From: a virus
IMG/VR virus record: IMGVR_UViG_3300016461_000040
Coordinates: 1 to 44,052 of that record
Reading direction: 5' to 3' (one strand)
DNA length: 44,052 nucleotides
The translations under genes were made by a program, and so were the position numbers. Of the stretch, positions 12,828-20,720 are shown in pieces. The notes below the pieces were generated by a model, which saw only the letters and a list, made by a program, of their open reading frames with translations, searched no databases and was not told the origin of the DNA. How positions within the stretch are numbered: position 1 is the stretch's first letter; every line of letters begins with the position of its first letter.

Positions 12828-13219
12828 GATGCGACCTCGACCAAGTTGCCGAAGTCGTCGGCCACACCGTGCCCCGATGTGCGCCAGAGACGGCCGTTTT
12901 CATCGAAACGTTGCGTCGACCAGTAATACAGGCCCCGTCGGCCGTGGTGGCCGTGGCGCTCCAGGGTGAACGCGACTTCCTCGGTGCTGGCGTGCATCGC
13001 GTAAGCGAAGTCACTGCCGATTGGGACGCGCGGCGCGGTGGTATCGGGGATCTGCAACTGCAGCAGGCCCGGGCGGTTAGCGCGGCGCAGTTGCTGAAGC
13101 AGTGGTGCCACACACTGCTCGGGGTCACCCTCGAAACCTTCGAGGAAGCCGATGCACCGGTCGAGCAGTACACCGATCGATGTGGGCGCCACGGATGCGG
13201 CGGGGAAGGAAATGACCAT
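12824..13219 (-). CDS. First gene of the leftward early operon, hypothetical (131 aa)
   Basis: This soluble protein has a C-terminal half that looks beta-rich (FTLERHGHHGRRGLYYWSTQ, then RFDENGRLWRTSG). GGAGG lies a few bases before ATG 13219, and the leftward promoter is about 25 bases further upstream. No function is recognised. Confidence 0.6.
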   Translation of the reverse strand: MVISFPAASVAPTSIGVLLDRCIGFLEGFEGDPEQCVAPLLQQLRRANRPGLLQLQIPDTTAPRVPIGSDFAYAMHASTEEVAFTLERHGHHGRRGLYYWSTQRFDENGRLWRTSGHGVADDFGNLVEVAS

Positions 13220-13248
13220 TTCGGCCTCCGTCTGTGATGACGGGCCGG

Positions 13249-13278
13249 ATTCTACAAATGTAGAAATGCTAGTGTCAA
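13249..13278 (-). promoter_or_regulatory. Leftward early promoter (pL-like)
   Basis: On the minus strand a perfect TTGACA (13278-13273), an 18-bp spacer and TAGAAT (13254-13249) form a strong sigma-70 promoter for the operon that contains the DGR. Both hexamers are overlapped by repressor operators. Confidence 0.85.
13250..13265. promoter_or_regulatory. Repressor operator OL1
   Basis: TTCTACAAATGTAGAA fits the palindrome TTCTACANNTGTAGAA and covers the -10 box of the leftward promoter. Confidence 0.8.
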
Positions 13279-13289
13279 CAACTGTAGAA
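13274..13289. promoter_or_regulatory. Repressor operator OL2
   Basis: GTCAACAACTGTAGAA is the same 16-bp operator with two changes in the left arm. It covers the -35 box of the leftward promoter. Confidence 0.7.
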
Positions 13290-13373
13290 AATGAGGCCGC
13301 AGCGAGGCGACCGCAAGTCAGTGATCAACGCGGGTCGAAGAGGGTGAACTGATAGATCTTGGCGCTGGGGGCG

Positions 13374-13796
13374 TTAACCGGTCGTACCGGTCTTGCGGCT
13401 TTTTCGAGGCGAGCGATTCGCGTCGATCAGGCCTCTGACGTATGCCTCTACGAGCCCGTGGTCGGCGTCGCTCAGGCCGCGCCACTCATGAGGCGTGATG
13501 CGTTCGAACGGCCATTGGGTGATTGGCGACGGGCTATTGCTTGGTTTGGTCGGGGAAGGAGCGTTCGGGGTAGCGCCAGCGAGCAACGCGGGTAGATGGT
13601 CTACGCTCTCGTCGAGTAGTTGCTCCAGAGAAAGACCGAGTCCGCGGGCCAAGGCGACTCCAAACTGAGAGCGGCGGCTGTCGCGTTGCTCGATTGCGCT
13701 AATGGTGCCTACATCGACTTGAGACTCTTCGGATAGGCGTTCCAACGTCCAGCCGAGGCCAGAGCGGTAGTGCCGAACCTGTTTGCCTAATGCCAT
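13374..13796 (-). CDS. CI-like XRE-family phage repressor
   Basis: This 140-residue protein has an N-terminal lambda-repressor-type helix-turn-helix (GKQVRHYRSGLGWTLERLSE, then SQVDVGTISAIEQR, residues about 4-40). A proline-rich linker and a short C-terminal helical part follow. There is no LexA-type Ser/Lys peptidase domain, so it is probably not cleaved in a RecA-dependent way. It faces the Cro-like gene across an operator region and lies beside the leftward promoter. I infer that it maintains lysogeny by binding the TTCTACANNTGTAGAA sites. Confidence 0.85.
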   Translation of the reverse strand: MALGKQVRHYRSGLGWTLERLSEESQVDVGTISAIEQRDSRRSQFGVALARGLGLSLEQLLDESVDHLPALLAGATPNAPSPTKPSNSPSPITQWPFERITPHEWRGLSDADHGLVEAYVRGLIDANRSPRKSRKTGTTG

Positions 13797-13819
13797 GGGG
13801 CAACGTTAAACAGTTGTTG

Positions 13820-13845
13820 ATCTACAAACAAACACAGTTGTAGAT
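13820..13845. promoter_or_regulatory. Operator half-sites between repressor and Cro genes
   Basis: Inverted ATCTACAA and TTGTAGAT half-sites are separated by 10 bases. They share the operator core and lie in the divergent cI-cro promoter region. Confidence 0.6.
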
Positions 13846-13852
13846 CTTGCAC

Positions 13853-13868
13853 TTCTACAACTGTAGAA
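13853..13868. promoter_or_regulatory. Repressor/Cro operator OR
   Basis: TTCTACAACTGTAGAA is palindromic apart from its two central bases and ends on the first base of the ATG at 13868. Confidence 0.8.
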
Positions 13869-14185
13869 TGTCGCGCATGGATCAATCTCAAGTCGTAGAT
13901 CAGGATGCGGCCGAGCTTCCTGTAGTTGCTCGAGCCATCGACGCCGCTGGTGGCCCAGCAGTTCTGGCGCGGCGGCTCGGCGTCACTACGCAGGCCGTGT
14001 GCTTCTGGCGTGATGGCCATCGCGCCGTGCCGGAGAAGCATGGGGCCGAAATCGAAAGCGCGTGCAATCGCGCCTACACCCGAAAGGACCTCTGGCCGGA
14101 CACCTGGCAACGCATCTGGCCTGAACTGGTCAAGGGCGACGCTACGGCTGTCGAGAGTGAAGGTGCCCGACATGAGGCAGCCTGA
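13868..14185 (+). CDS. Cro/YdaS-like regulator
   Basis: The helix-turn-helix IDAAGGPAVLARRLGVTTQA, then VCFWRDGHRAVPEKHG, is typical of the YdaS/Cro family, including the FWRDG recognition-helix pattern and a C-terminal region with Trp. It is probably the lytic-switch regulator opposing the CI-like repressor. ATG 13868 touches the operator; ATG 13877 is an alternative, and neither has a clear Shine-Dalgarno sequence. It is the first gene of the rightward early operon. Confidence 0.8.
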   Translation: MSRMDQSQVVDQDAAELPVVARAIDAAGGPAVLARRLGVTTQAVCFWRDGHRAVPEKHGAEIESACNRAYTRKDLWPDTWQRIWPELVKGDATAVESEGARHEAA

Positions 14186-14360
14186 TCGACCGAGTGCGAG
14201 GCCTACGTTTCTCCCCGCCGCCGCAATCGTCGGCGTGCTTGCCATTTCCCAAATCCCTCCTCCTTCGCCGTGCGCGGGAAGGTGCACGGTGTTGGGTGCG
14301 CCGAGGCGGCGGGGTCTTTGTGTTGTCGTCATGGCGGCAGTTTCGTGCGCTGCAGCATGA
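14172..14360 (+). CDS. Small hydrophobic protein (62 aa)
   Basis: It overlaps the end of the Cro-like gene by 14 bases, which is common in phage operons. It has a hydrophobic stretch (FLPAAAIVGVLAISQI) and a second weak one at the C-terminus. The function is unknown and the gene is only moderately supported. Confidence 0.4.
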   Translation: MRQPDRPSARPTFLPAAAIVGVLAISQIPPPSPCAGRCTVLGAPRRRGLCVVVMAAVSCAAA

Positions 14361-14392
14361 CCGTCAGTAACTACGAAAGAGAGCCGTCGTAA
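14357..14392 (+). CDS. Possible 11-residue leader/coupling peptide
   Basis: MTVSNYEREPS starts in an ATGA overlap with the preceding stop and ends in TAATG, overlapping the CII-like start. This exact fit suggests it may couple translation between the two genes. It is too short to be sure. Confidence 0.25.
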   Translation: MTVSNYEREPS

Positions 14393-14862
14393 TGGCCATG
14401 GATGTGAGGGTCGCCGCGTTCAACGTGGCGCATGACTTCGAAGGCGGTGTTGTCCAGCTCGCCCCGCAGATCGGGAAGAACCACAACACGCTCAATGCCG
14501 AGGTGGCTGGGATCGGGAGCGCCAAGCTCGGCCTCCTCGACGCAGTGAAGATGACGCTGCGCACCAAGGACTTCCGCATCCTCGATGCGTTCAATGCGAC
14601 ATGCGGGCGGATGTCGATCCCATTGCCGGAGATGCTGGACGTCGAGGGCGATGACTGCATGCGTGCGCTGGCCGAGTCGTCGCGCGAGTACAGCGAGCTT
14701 GTCGCCAGCACCTGCTCATCGCTCGCCGACGACGGATGGGTCTCGGACAACGAGCTGAAGAAGCTCCAAACGGAGGCAGGACAGGCCATCAGCGCGATCA
14801 ATGCGCTGATGGCCGCAGCAGCGAGGCGCAACCAGTCGGGCAAACCGAGGGGGGCGGCATGA
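14392..14862 (+). CDS. CII-like phage regulatory protein
   Basis: This 156-residue protein resembles the phage regulatory CII/YmfL family, with HDFEGGVVQLAPQIGKNHNT, then LNAEV, GLLDAVKMTL and RILDAFNATCG in the expected order. A helical C-terminal region (LKKLQTEAGQAISAINALMA) is typical. Such proteins control early or establishment promoters of temperate phages. It follows cro in the rightward operon and its stop overlaps the next start (ATGA). Confidence 0.75.
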   Translation: MAMDVRVAAFNVAHDFEGGVVQLAPQIGKNHNTLNAEVAGIGSAKLGLLDAVKMTLRTKDFRILDAFNATCGRMSIPLPEMLDVEGDDCMRALAESSREYSELVASTCSSLADDGWVSDNELKKLQTEAGQAISAINALMAAAARRNQSGKPRGAA

Positions 14863-15161
14863 GGCCGGTGGGGGAGGTGCGCGAGGCCCTCTTCAACGCT
14901 GCGCTCGTGCTCACGACGCCCGAGCGCGCGCCGACGCTGCTCGAGCTCGCCCATCACGCGCGTGTTGGCTATGCTGCCGCGCGTCGCACAGTCTCCAACA
15001 TGCGCAGGGCAGGGGTGCTCGAGCCCGTGCGCGACCGGGAGGTCGACTACCGGCACAAGCCGGTGAAGGAGTACAGCCCGTGCAGGCGGCGTGGCGTTCC
15101 CTCCAGGTCTTCATGCCCTTTGGGCGACGCGATCGCAACCTGGCCCACGGCGGCGGTCTAG
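14859..15161 (+). CDS. Winged-helix protein (100 aa)
   Basis: The segment APTLLELAHHARVGYAAARR, then TVSNMRRAGVLEPVRDREV, is a clear winged helix-turn-helix. It lies directly upstream of the primase-helicase gene and may be an initiator-like or regulatory DNA-binding protein. ATG 14859 overlaps the preceding stop. Confidence 0.65.
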   Translation: MRPVGEVREALFNAALVLTTPERAPTLLELAHHARVGYAAARRTVSNMRRAGVLEPVRDREVDYRHKPVKEYSPCRRRGVPSRSSCPLGDAIATWPTAAV

Positions 15162-15164
15162 AAG

Positions 15165-17840
15165 ATGGCCGACCAGTCGAAGAAGCTGCCTGATATCAAT
15201 TTCGGGGCGCTGGGTAGGGCGCTGCTCGCTCGTGCGGCGGATCTCGTAGCGCAATGGTTGCCTGGCGGCACGCGTAGAGGCGACGAATACGTCTGTGGGT
15301 CGCTCGCTGGCGGCGCTGGCACCAGCTGCTCTGTCAACCTGACGACCGGGGCCTGGGCCGATTTCGCTGGCGATGATCGCGATAAAGGCGGTGACCTCAT
15401 CAGCCTCTATGCCGCGATCCATATGCTGGACAACGGCCAGGCCGCGCTGCAGCTTGCACGGTCGGAGGGGTTGGAGGACGTGGCCGGCATCGTGTCGCGA
15501 AGGGGCGGTGATGCACCTCCGCCGCCGCCCCCACGCCCGCCAGCACCGCCGGCGTCGCGACCGAAGGAGTCGGAGGGCTGGACCACAGTCATCCCCGTGC
15601 CAGCCATCGCGCCACAGCCGACGTTCTGGCACTTCGAGCGCAAGGTGGAGGACATCCTTCACAAGGCGGCGTACTACGTCGGGGAGCATCTGTTGGGCTA
15701 CGTCGTTCGTTTCCGCACGAGCGACGGTGGCAAGGAAACGCTGCCCTATACCTGGTGCACGAGCGCGCGTGATGGTGGGTCCAAATGGCACTGGCGCCAG
15801 TGGGACGTGCCTCGGCCGTTGTACTACCCTGGCCGACAGCACCCCGACGGGCGCACAGTCATTTTGGTCGAGGGCGAGATCAAGGCCGAAGTACTGCAGG
15901 CGCTGCTCGAGCGGCACGCTCCGGGTGTGTACTGCGTCGTCAGCTGGCCGGGTGGCAGCAAGGCCTGGAAGAAGGCCTCATGGGCATATCTCAAGGGCTG
16001 CACGGTTTTGCTGTGGCCCGACTGTGATGCGAAGCGCGTGTTGCCCACGCCGAAGGAGCGCCAAGCCTGTGCCGATGACGCGGCGCTGGAAGAGCTCAAG
16101 GCCTCGAAGCCGCTCCTCCCTACTCGGAAGCAGCCGGGCATGTCGGCGATGTTGGGCATCGGCGTTCACTTGCGGGATGCGCACCAGGCGGCCGTTTCTA
16201 TGCTGCCGATTCCCGAGCCCGGCGAAGTGGAAGACGGGTGGGACTGCCGAGACGCGATTGAGGTCGACGGTTGGGACGGCACCCGCGTGCTCGAGTTCTT
16301 CGCGCGCGCGCAGCCATTGCCCGACCTGGTCGAGGACACGGCTTCGCCGGCATCCCCGCCGGTCGACGGAAAGCCGTCGGCTGGCGGGAATGCCGGCGGC
16401 GAATCGGATGCGCCGGACGAGGGCGAGGATGCCTTCCAGGGCTATCTCGACTTCATCTGCAAGCAGGCCAAGTGCAAGACGTGGGAGCTGGGCGTCAATC
16501 GCCACATGGTGATCGCAGCGCTGAGAAAGGCTCCAGCCCTGGCCGGCATCGTCGGGTACGACGACCTTCGCAGCACCCCGAGCACGCAGCGGCCGTGGCC
16601 TTGGCGCCAGGACGCCGCGCCGATGACCGATGCCGACGATCTTCGGCTCGGTGATTGGTTGACGCAAAAGTACAGGATCAAGGGGGCTTCGCGCGGGGCG
16701 CTGTCTGAGGCGATCGAAACTGTCGCCGACGAGAACCACTTCCACCCGTTTCGCGACTGGGTCCAGGCGCAGAAGTGGGACGAGAAGCCGCGCACCCGGA
16801 AGTGGCTGATCCATGTCCTCGGGCGAGACGTTGCAGCGCTGCCAGAGAAGGAGCGGATCTACCTCGAGATGGTCGGGCACTTCATCCTGCTGGGCCACGT
16901 GGCGCGCGTAATGCAGCCCGGGTGCAAGTTCGATTACTCGATCGTGCTCGAGGGCAAGACAGGCATGGGCAAGTCGACATTGCCGGAGACGCTGGTGGGC
17001 GAGGCCTTCTTCAGCGACACGCATTTCGACATCGGTGCAGGCAAGGATGGTTTCGAGCAGCTGAGCGGCATCATCGCCTACGAGCTTTCCGAGATGACGG
17101 CCTTTCGGCGGGCCGACAGCGAATCAGTGAAGCAGTTCTTCAGCACGCGGAAGGATCGATACCGCGGGGCGTACGGGCGGTACGTGACCGACCACCCGCG
17201 CCAATGCGTGATCTGGTGCACGACGAACAAGAGGCAGTACCTCTACGATTTGACCGGCAACCGCCGCTTCTGGCCCGTGTGGGTCTATCAGCCATTGAAC
17301 ATCGAATGGCTGCGAAAGTGGCGTGGGCAGCTCTTCGCCGAGGCCTTGGTCATGCTGCAGGCGGGTGAGCGCATCTTCCCGACGCACGAGGAGGAGCGGC
17401 TGTACTTCAAGCCTGAGCAGGAGAAGCGACTGGTGGAGACGTCGGTCCAGTCCAAGCTCTACGACCTGCTTACACGCGAGGGCGCTGCACGCACAGAGGG
17501 GCGCCTGACGAGCGAGCTCAGCCAGCACACAACTTTTGTGACCATCGCACAGATGACTGCTGCCCTGGGCGCTGACCCGGCGAAGTCGACGGCGCTGCTG
17601 GAGACGCAGGTCCGCGACTGGCTTGTCGAGAACGGATGGCAGCGCGCGCGCGCTGGCAAGCCTGCCGTGGCGGGAGGTTCGCGCCCTTGGGGATACGCGA
17701 GGCCGGATGTCTGGCCGCCGCTCGACGAGGATGAGCAGCCGCGGGCCGAAGGCCCGTCGGGCAACGATGACGATGAACGGGGAGGCCCGCCTGCACCGGC
17801 GGACGATCCCTATGGAGGCAGTGACGATGCGCCTTTCTGA
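15165..17840 (+). CDS. Phage primase-helicase (Toprim plus VapE/VirE-type ATPase)
   Basis: This 891-residue replication protein has an N-terminal region (residues about 43-90) resembling a CHC2-type primase start, with only part of the cysteines. A Toprim-like segment VILVEGEIKAEVLQALLE lies at about 231-248, and LLWPDCDAKR near 283 supplies the acidic DxD. The C-terminal half is a VapE/virulence-associated-E P-loop domain, with Walker A LEGKTGMGKST at about 595-605, IIAYELSEM near 637 and the conserved WCTTNKRQYL and GNRRFWPVWV. It probably primes and unwinds the phage genome. It is the main replication gene of the rightward operon. Confidence 0.88.
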   Translation: MADQSKKLPDINFGALGRALLARAADLVAQWLPGGTRRGDEYVCGSLAGGAGTSCSVNLTTGAWADFAGDDRDKGGDLISLYAAIHMLDNGQAALQLARSEGLEDVAGIVSRRGGDAPPPPPPRPPAPPASRPKESEGWTTVIPVPAIAPQPTFWHFERKVEDILHKAAYYVGEHLLGYVVRFRTSDGGKETLPYTWCTSARDGGSKWHWRQWDVPRPLYYPGRQHPDGRTVILVEGEIKAEVLQALLERHAPGVYCVVSWPGGSKAWKKASWAYLKGCTVLLWPDCDAKRVLPTPKERQACADDAALEELKASKPLLPTRKQPGMSAMLGIGVHLRDAHQAAVSMLPIPEPGEVEDGWDCRDAIEVDGWDGTRVLEFFARAQPLPDLVEDTASPASPPVDGKPSAGGNAGGESDAPDEGEDAFQGYLDFICKQAKCKTWELGVNRHMVIAALRKAPALAGIVGYDDLRSTPSTQRPWPWRQDAAPMTDADDLRLGDWLTQKYRIKGASRGALSEAIETVADENHFHPFRDWVQAQKWDEKPRTRKWLIHVLGRDVAALPEKERIYLEMVGHFILLGHVARVMQPGCKFDYSIVLEGKTGMGKSTLPETLVGEAFFSDTHFDIGAGKDGFEQLSGIIAYELSEMTAFRRADSESVKQFFSTRKDRYRGAYGRYVTDHPRQCVIWCTTNKRQYLYDLTGNRRFWPVWVYQPLNIEWLRKWRGQLFAEALVMLQAGERIFPTHEEERLYFKPEQEKRLVETSVQSKLYDLLTREGAARTEGRLTSELSQHTTFVTIAQMTAALGADPAKSTALLETQVRDWLVENGWQRARAGKPAVAGGSRPWGYARPDVWPPLDEDEQPRAEGPSGNDDDERGGPPAPADDPYGGSDDAPF

Positions 17841-17979
17841 CCAGCGATCGCTGTGGGCAACAGCGGAAAAGGTCATGGCGCAAGAAACACGCCGTGGGGC
17901 ACCAGCTGCGGGAGGCGAGATTCGCGGCAGCAGGTGCGCAGCGGTAGTGGGGAAGTCACTGCACGCGCCCATGACGTAG
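17827..17979 (+). CDS. Small hypothetical protein (50 aa)
   Basis: It overlaps the primase stop by 14 bases and encodes a small basic protein with no motif. It may be real because the operon commonly uses short overlaps, but support is weak. Confidence 0.3.
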   Translation: MRLSDQRSLWATAEKVMAQETRRGAPAAGGEIRGSRCAAVVGKSLHAPMT

Positions 17980-18256
17980 TCCAGCTCATTTGAGGCATGG
18001 CCGGAGGCTGGGCGTTCGCGCTGCACATGTGCGGTGACGTCCACGCGTCCAGCTTTTGCATGGAGCGCATGGTGCTGTCGGTTCCTGGGGAACTGCCAGT
18101 TCAGGCCGCTGCATTGTCTTTCGGGTCTCGCGCGCCTTCAATGCGGCGCGCAGGCAGGTGTGCACACGTCTGCACGCTCGCGCGCGGGGCCTTGTGTGTG
18201 TTTCTCTCAGTAGAAGTCAATGGACGGATGGACGTCCGAGGAATGGAGAGCCAGCA
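17980..18256. other. 277-bp gap carrying one palindrome
   Basis: I see no convincing gene here. An 87-codon frame starting at 17997 has no good ribosome binding site and odd composition. The only marked feature is the 18-bp palindrome site at 18159-18176. The 3' end carries the ribosome binding site for the next gene. Confidence 0.5.
18159..18176. repeat. 18-bp palindrome site (2 mismatches)
   Basis: TGTGCACACGTCTGCACG. It is the only copy in non-coding DNA. Confidence 0.7.
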
Positions 18257-18568
18257 ATGACCACAGAAAAGCAGGTTGATCCGGCGGTGCAGCAGATCCA
18301 GACGATCAAGCGCCAGATGCCGTCGGTCTATGCCGCGATTCAGGCGAAAGCGGCGGAGATTGGGGGGCGAGCCTACGAGCTTGTCCGTCGTGGCGCCCGA
18401 GGCGAAACGGGTTGCTTCTACGCGTGCGAGAAGGACATCAAGGTCGGCACGTATTGGCACGTCGCGCTGACGACCGACGTCGCGCTGCTGGTCGAGCGGT
18501 ACGGCATGTCGTTCGTCTGCATGTGGGGTGACCCGACGAAGCAGGAGGCACCCGATGGAGCGCGTTGA
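18257..18568 (+). CDS. Hypothetical early protein (103 aa)
   Basis: GGAG precedes ATG 18257. The N-terminus is helical (VQQIQTIKRQMPSVYAAIQA) and the C-terminus contains GCFYACEKDIKVGTYW and FVCMWGDP. It is not recognised. It overlaps the following gene by 14 bases. Confidence 0.6.
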   Translation: MTTEKQVDPAVQQIQTIKRQMPSVYAAIQAKAAEIGGRAYELVRRGARGETGCFYACEKDIKVGTYWHVALTTDVALLVERYGMSFVCMWGDPTKQEAPDGAR

Positions 18569-18881
18569 ATGGACGAGGTCGCGGAAGGCCGGACTTCGAA
18601 TGAAGCAGGCGGGGCGGCGGTTTGGGGCGGCGGGGCGCGCTCGGTTCTACGCTGACTGGGTATGGGGAACGAGCGACCGAGTGCGCCGCATACGTAGCAC
18701 TCTCAAGCCAATCGGTGGTTGGCTTATGCCGCGCCGGCGCCGAGGGCGCGCATTCCCCAGGCCAAGTCGACGCGATTTCTACCAGTTCCGCCTGGGGGCT
18801 TTCCGGTGCTATACGAATCCGCCTGCAAGCCTTGCGCTTCATCGCCTCAAGGCGCTGGGGTATGACGAGTTCCCGTTCTGA
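18555..18881 (+). CDS. Hypothetical basic protein (108 aa)
   Basis: AGGAGG lies eight bases before ATG 18555. The protein is very basic and aromatic (KQAGRRFGAAGRARFYADWV). A nucleic-acid-binding role is possible but unproven. It lies between the replication genes and the Q-like antiterminator. Confidence 0.55.
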   Translation: MERVEWTRSRKAGLRMKQAGRRFGAAGRARFYADWVWGTSDRVRRIRSTLKPIGGWLMPRRRRGRAFPRPSRRDFYQFRLGAFRCYTNPPASLALHRLKALGYDEFPF

Positions 18882-18893
18882 GCTCGCGACGAT

Positions 18894-19298
18894 ATGGCAC
18901 GGATTGAATGGGTGAAGGCTCGGCTGGAGAACTGGGCAATGTGGAAGGCGCGAGGGGAGGCCGGTGGGCTGGGCTGGTCATCGCAATCAGCGTTTCTCAA
19001 CGAGCCGGCCGGCGGATACCGGCAATCCCGGATACCGATCGACGAGGTCGACGCATCCGTGACCGACCAGGCCGTCGAGTCGCTTAAGGATGCGAGGCCG
19101 AGCCTGTATCAGGTCCTTCAATGTGTTCACGCGCGTGGCATTGGAGTCAAGGCGACGGCACGAGCGCTCGAGTGCAGCGAGTCGAATGTGAAGGCGCTGC
19201 TCGATGCGGCTGATCGGGTGCTTGGTGTCTGGTTCACCGAGCGTGCGGCCAGGCAGGCGGCCGCGCGCGGTGCCCTGAGAGGGGGTTTTACGACATGA
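18894..19298 (+). CDS. Q-like late antiterminator
   Basis: This 134-residue protein has the pattern of small phage antitermination (Q-like) proteins: RIEWVKARLENWAMWKARGE at the start, GGLGWSSQSAF, then ASVTDQAVESLKDARPSLYQ. It ends in a sigma-region-4-like helix-turn-helix (GVKATARALECSESNVKALL). Such proteins let RNA polymerase read through a terminator at the start of the late genes. A terminator is found directly downstream, just before the first late gene. Confidence 0.78.
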   Translation: MARIEWVKARLENWAMWKARGEAGGLGWSSQSAFLNEPAGGYRQSRIPIDEVDASVTDQAVESLKDARPSLYQVLQCVHARGIGVKATARALECSESNVKALLDAADRVLGVWFTERAARQAAARGALRGGFTT

Positions 19299-19344
19299 CT
19301 CTTTTTGGTAGATTTCTGGCATTCTGAGTGACACGCACAGCTGG

Positions 19345-19375
19345 ACCCGCTACGAGCAATCGCAGCGGGTTTTTT
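19345..19375 (+). terminator. Terminator at the head of the late operon (tR'-like)
   Basis: ACCCGCT and AGCGGGT form a 7-bp stem (inner CGA/TCG pairs extend it), followed by TTTTTT. It lies between the Q-like gene and the first late gene, the expected place for a Q-dependent control terminator. Confidence 0.7.
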
Positions 19376-19376
19376 C

Positions 19377-19940
19377 ATGCTCAAGATTGACATCGACACC
19401 AAGCAGTTCGCTGTCCTCGGGAGCAAGTTGGCGCGGTTCGGCGAGCAGACGCGGGCCAAGGCCATTGGGCGCGGACTCTCGAAGGTGATGAAGCAGGCGC
19501 AGACGCAGGCCAAGCGAGAGATCACGTCGGAGTACAACGTGAAGTCGGGCGAGGTGGGTAAGCGGCTCGGCGTCCGGCTCCAGGCCAAGGGCATGCAGGC
19601 GGTGTTGTTCGCGAAGGCTCGTGCGCGCAATCGCATTCCGTTGATGGAATTCGCGGCCAAGGCGACGAAGAAGAACGGCGTGAGGTTCAAGGTTCGCAAG
19701 ACTGCAGGCAGAGGGCAACTGCGGCATGCCTTCGTCGCCACGATGAAGAGCGGGAAGATGGGGGTCTTCATGCGAGTGCCTGGCACTCGCAAGATCAAGC
19801 AGGTTGTCGGCGTCGACATCACGCACATGTTTGCCGGCAAGCGCGTGCGGCCAGCGGTGATGAAGGCCATCAATGACAACGTGGCCCGCGTCGTGACCCA
19901 TGAAATGGAGTTCGAGCTCCGGCGCCTCGGGTTCCGGTGA
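19377..19940 (+). CDS. Minor tail protein Z-like (gpZ)
   Basis: This 187-residue basic protein shares the features of phage minor tail protein Z: FGEQTRAKAIGRGLSKVMKQ, the conserved AKREITSEYNVKSGEV, a beta-rich middle and the C-terminal NVARVVTHEMEFELRRLGF. In lambda gpZ acts in tail completion, and its gene lies between FII and U. Here it is displaced to the front of the late operon, before the terminase genes. ATG 19377 directly follows the terminator T-run and no Shine-Dalgarno sequence is visible. Confidence 0.78.
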   Translation: MLKIDIDTKQFAVLGSKLARFGEQTRAKAIGRGLSKVMKQAQTQAKREITSEYNVKSGEVGKRLGVRLQAKGMQAVLFAKARARNRIPLMEFAAKATKKNGVRFKVRKTAGRGQLRHAFVATMKSGKMGVFMRVPGTRKIKQVVGVDITHMFAGKRVRPAVMKAINDNVARVVTHEMEFELRRLGFR

Positions 19941-20091
19941 CGTTGCGCCCCCGCAACGTTGTGAAAAAGGTACTCCCGGACCCCCTCCGAGAACTGCGGG
20001 CACGAAAACGACCCGCGAAAAAAAAGAAATTATCTGTGGCGCCTGAAGCGGGTTTCGTTTCGGGCTGATGGCCTGTGGGCCGGAGGTTGTG

Positions 20092-20718
20092 ATGGAAGAA
20101 CTGCTCGGCACTGCGGACTGGCGCGTGTCGGTGGCGCAGCTCGCGTCGTTCCTTGAGCTCACCGAGCGGCGCGTGCAGCAGCTGGCCGCCGACAGCGTGA
20201 TCCCGCCGGGCGAGGATGGGCAGTATCTCTTCCTCGCGAGCGTGAAGGGCTACCTGCAGCTCATCCAGCAGGCCGCCGCCGGCAAGGCCGTTAGCGATGA
20301 GGCCAAGGAGAAGCAGCGTGCGCAGATCGACCTGCTGCAGACGCAACGGGACTCGGCGCAGCTGGTGCTCGACGAGAAGCGCGGTGCGCTGATCCCAGTC
20401 GAGTCGGTGCGCGCCGCGACAGTGAAGCTGGTGAAGGTGCTGACGGAAGGCGCTGACACGCTCCCCGACCTGCTCGAGCGTAAGAGCGGCATTCCCGGGA
20501 ATGTCGTCGTCGCCGTCGGCGAAGTCGTCGATCAATGGCGCACACGTCTTTTCAAGCGGGCGACGGAAGTCCTCGGAGGCGAAGTCATTGCGGACCAGCT
20601 CCCTGCCGTGCAGACGTCTGCAGATCGGCCCGACGAGCTCGAGGCGGAGCCGCCGAAGAAGAAGATCGGCCGGCCTCGCAAAAAGCGGGGCGATTCCTTC
20701 ACGCCGCCATTGCTCTGA
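20092..20718 (+). CDS. Terminase small subunit (Nu1-like)
   Basis: CGGAGG lies five bases before ATG 20092, giving 208 residues. The N-terminal MerR/Nu1-type winged helix (VSVAQLASFLELTERRVQQL) recognises cos or pac DNA in this family. A helical oligomerisation region follows, then a basic tail (PKKKIGRPRKKRG). The linker LPAVQTSADRP overlaps an 18-bp palindrome. It pairs with the GpA-type large subunit that follows. Confidence 0.82.
   Translation: MEELLGTADWRVSVAQLASFLELTERRVQQLAADSVIPPGEDGQYLFLASVKGYLQLIQQAAAGKAVSDEAKEKQRAQIDLLQTQRDSAQLVLDEKRGALIPVESVRAATVKLVKVLTEGADTLPDLLERKSGIPGNVVVAVGEVVDQWRTRLFKRATEVLGGEVIADQLPAVQTSADRPDELEAEPPKKKIGRPRKKRGDSFTPPLL
20607..20624. repeat. 18-bp palindrome site (2 mismatches)
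   Basis: CGTGCAGACGTCTGCAGA, in the linker codons of the small terminase gene. Confidence 0.7.
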
Positions 20719-20720
20719 AC

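Noticed and set aside
17997-18260. An 87-codon plus-strand frame in the gap after the primase gene
   Set aside because: It has no ribosome binding site and Cys/Arg-rich random-looking composition, and it covers a palindrome site; the gap is more likely non-coding.
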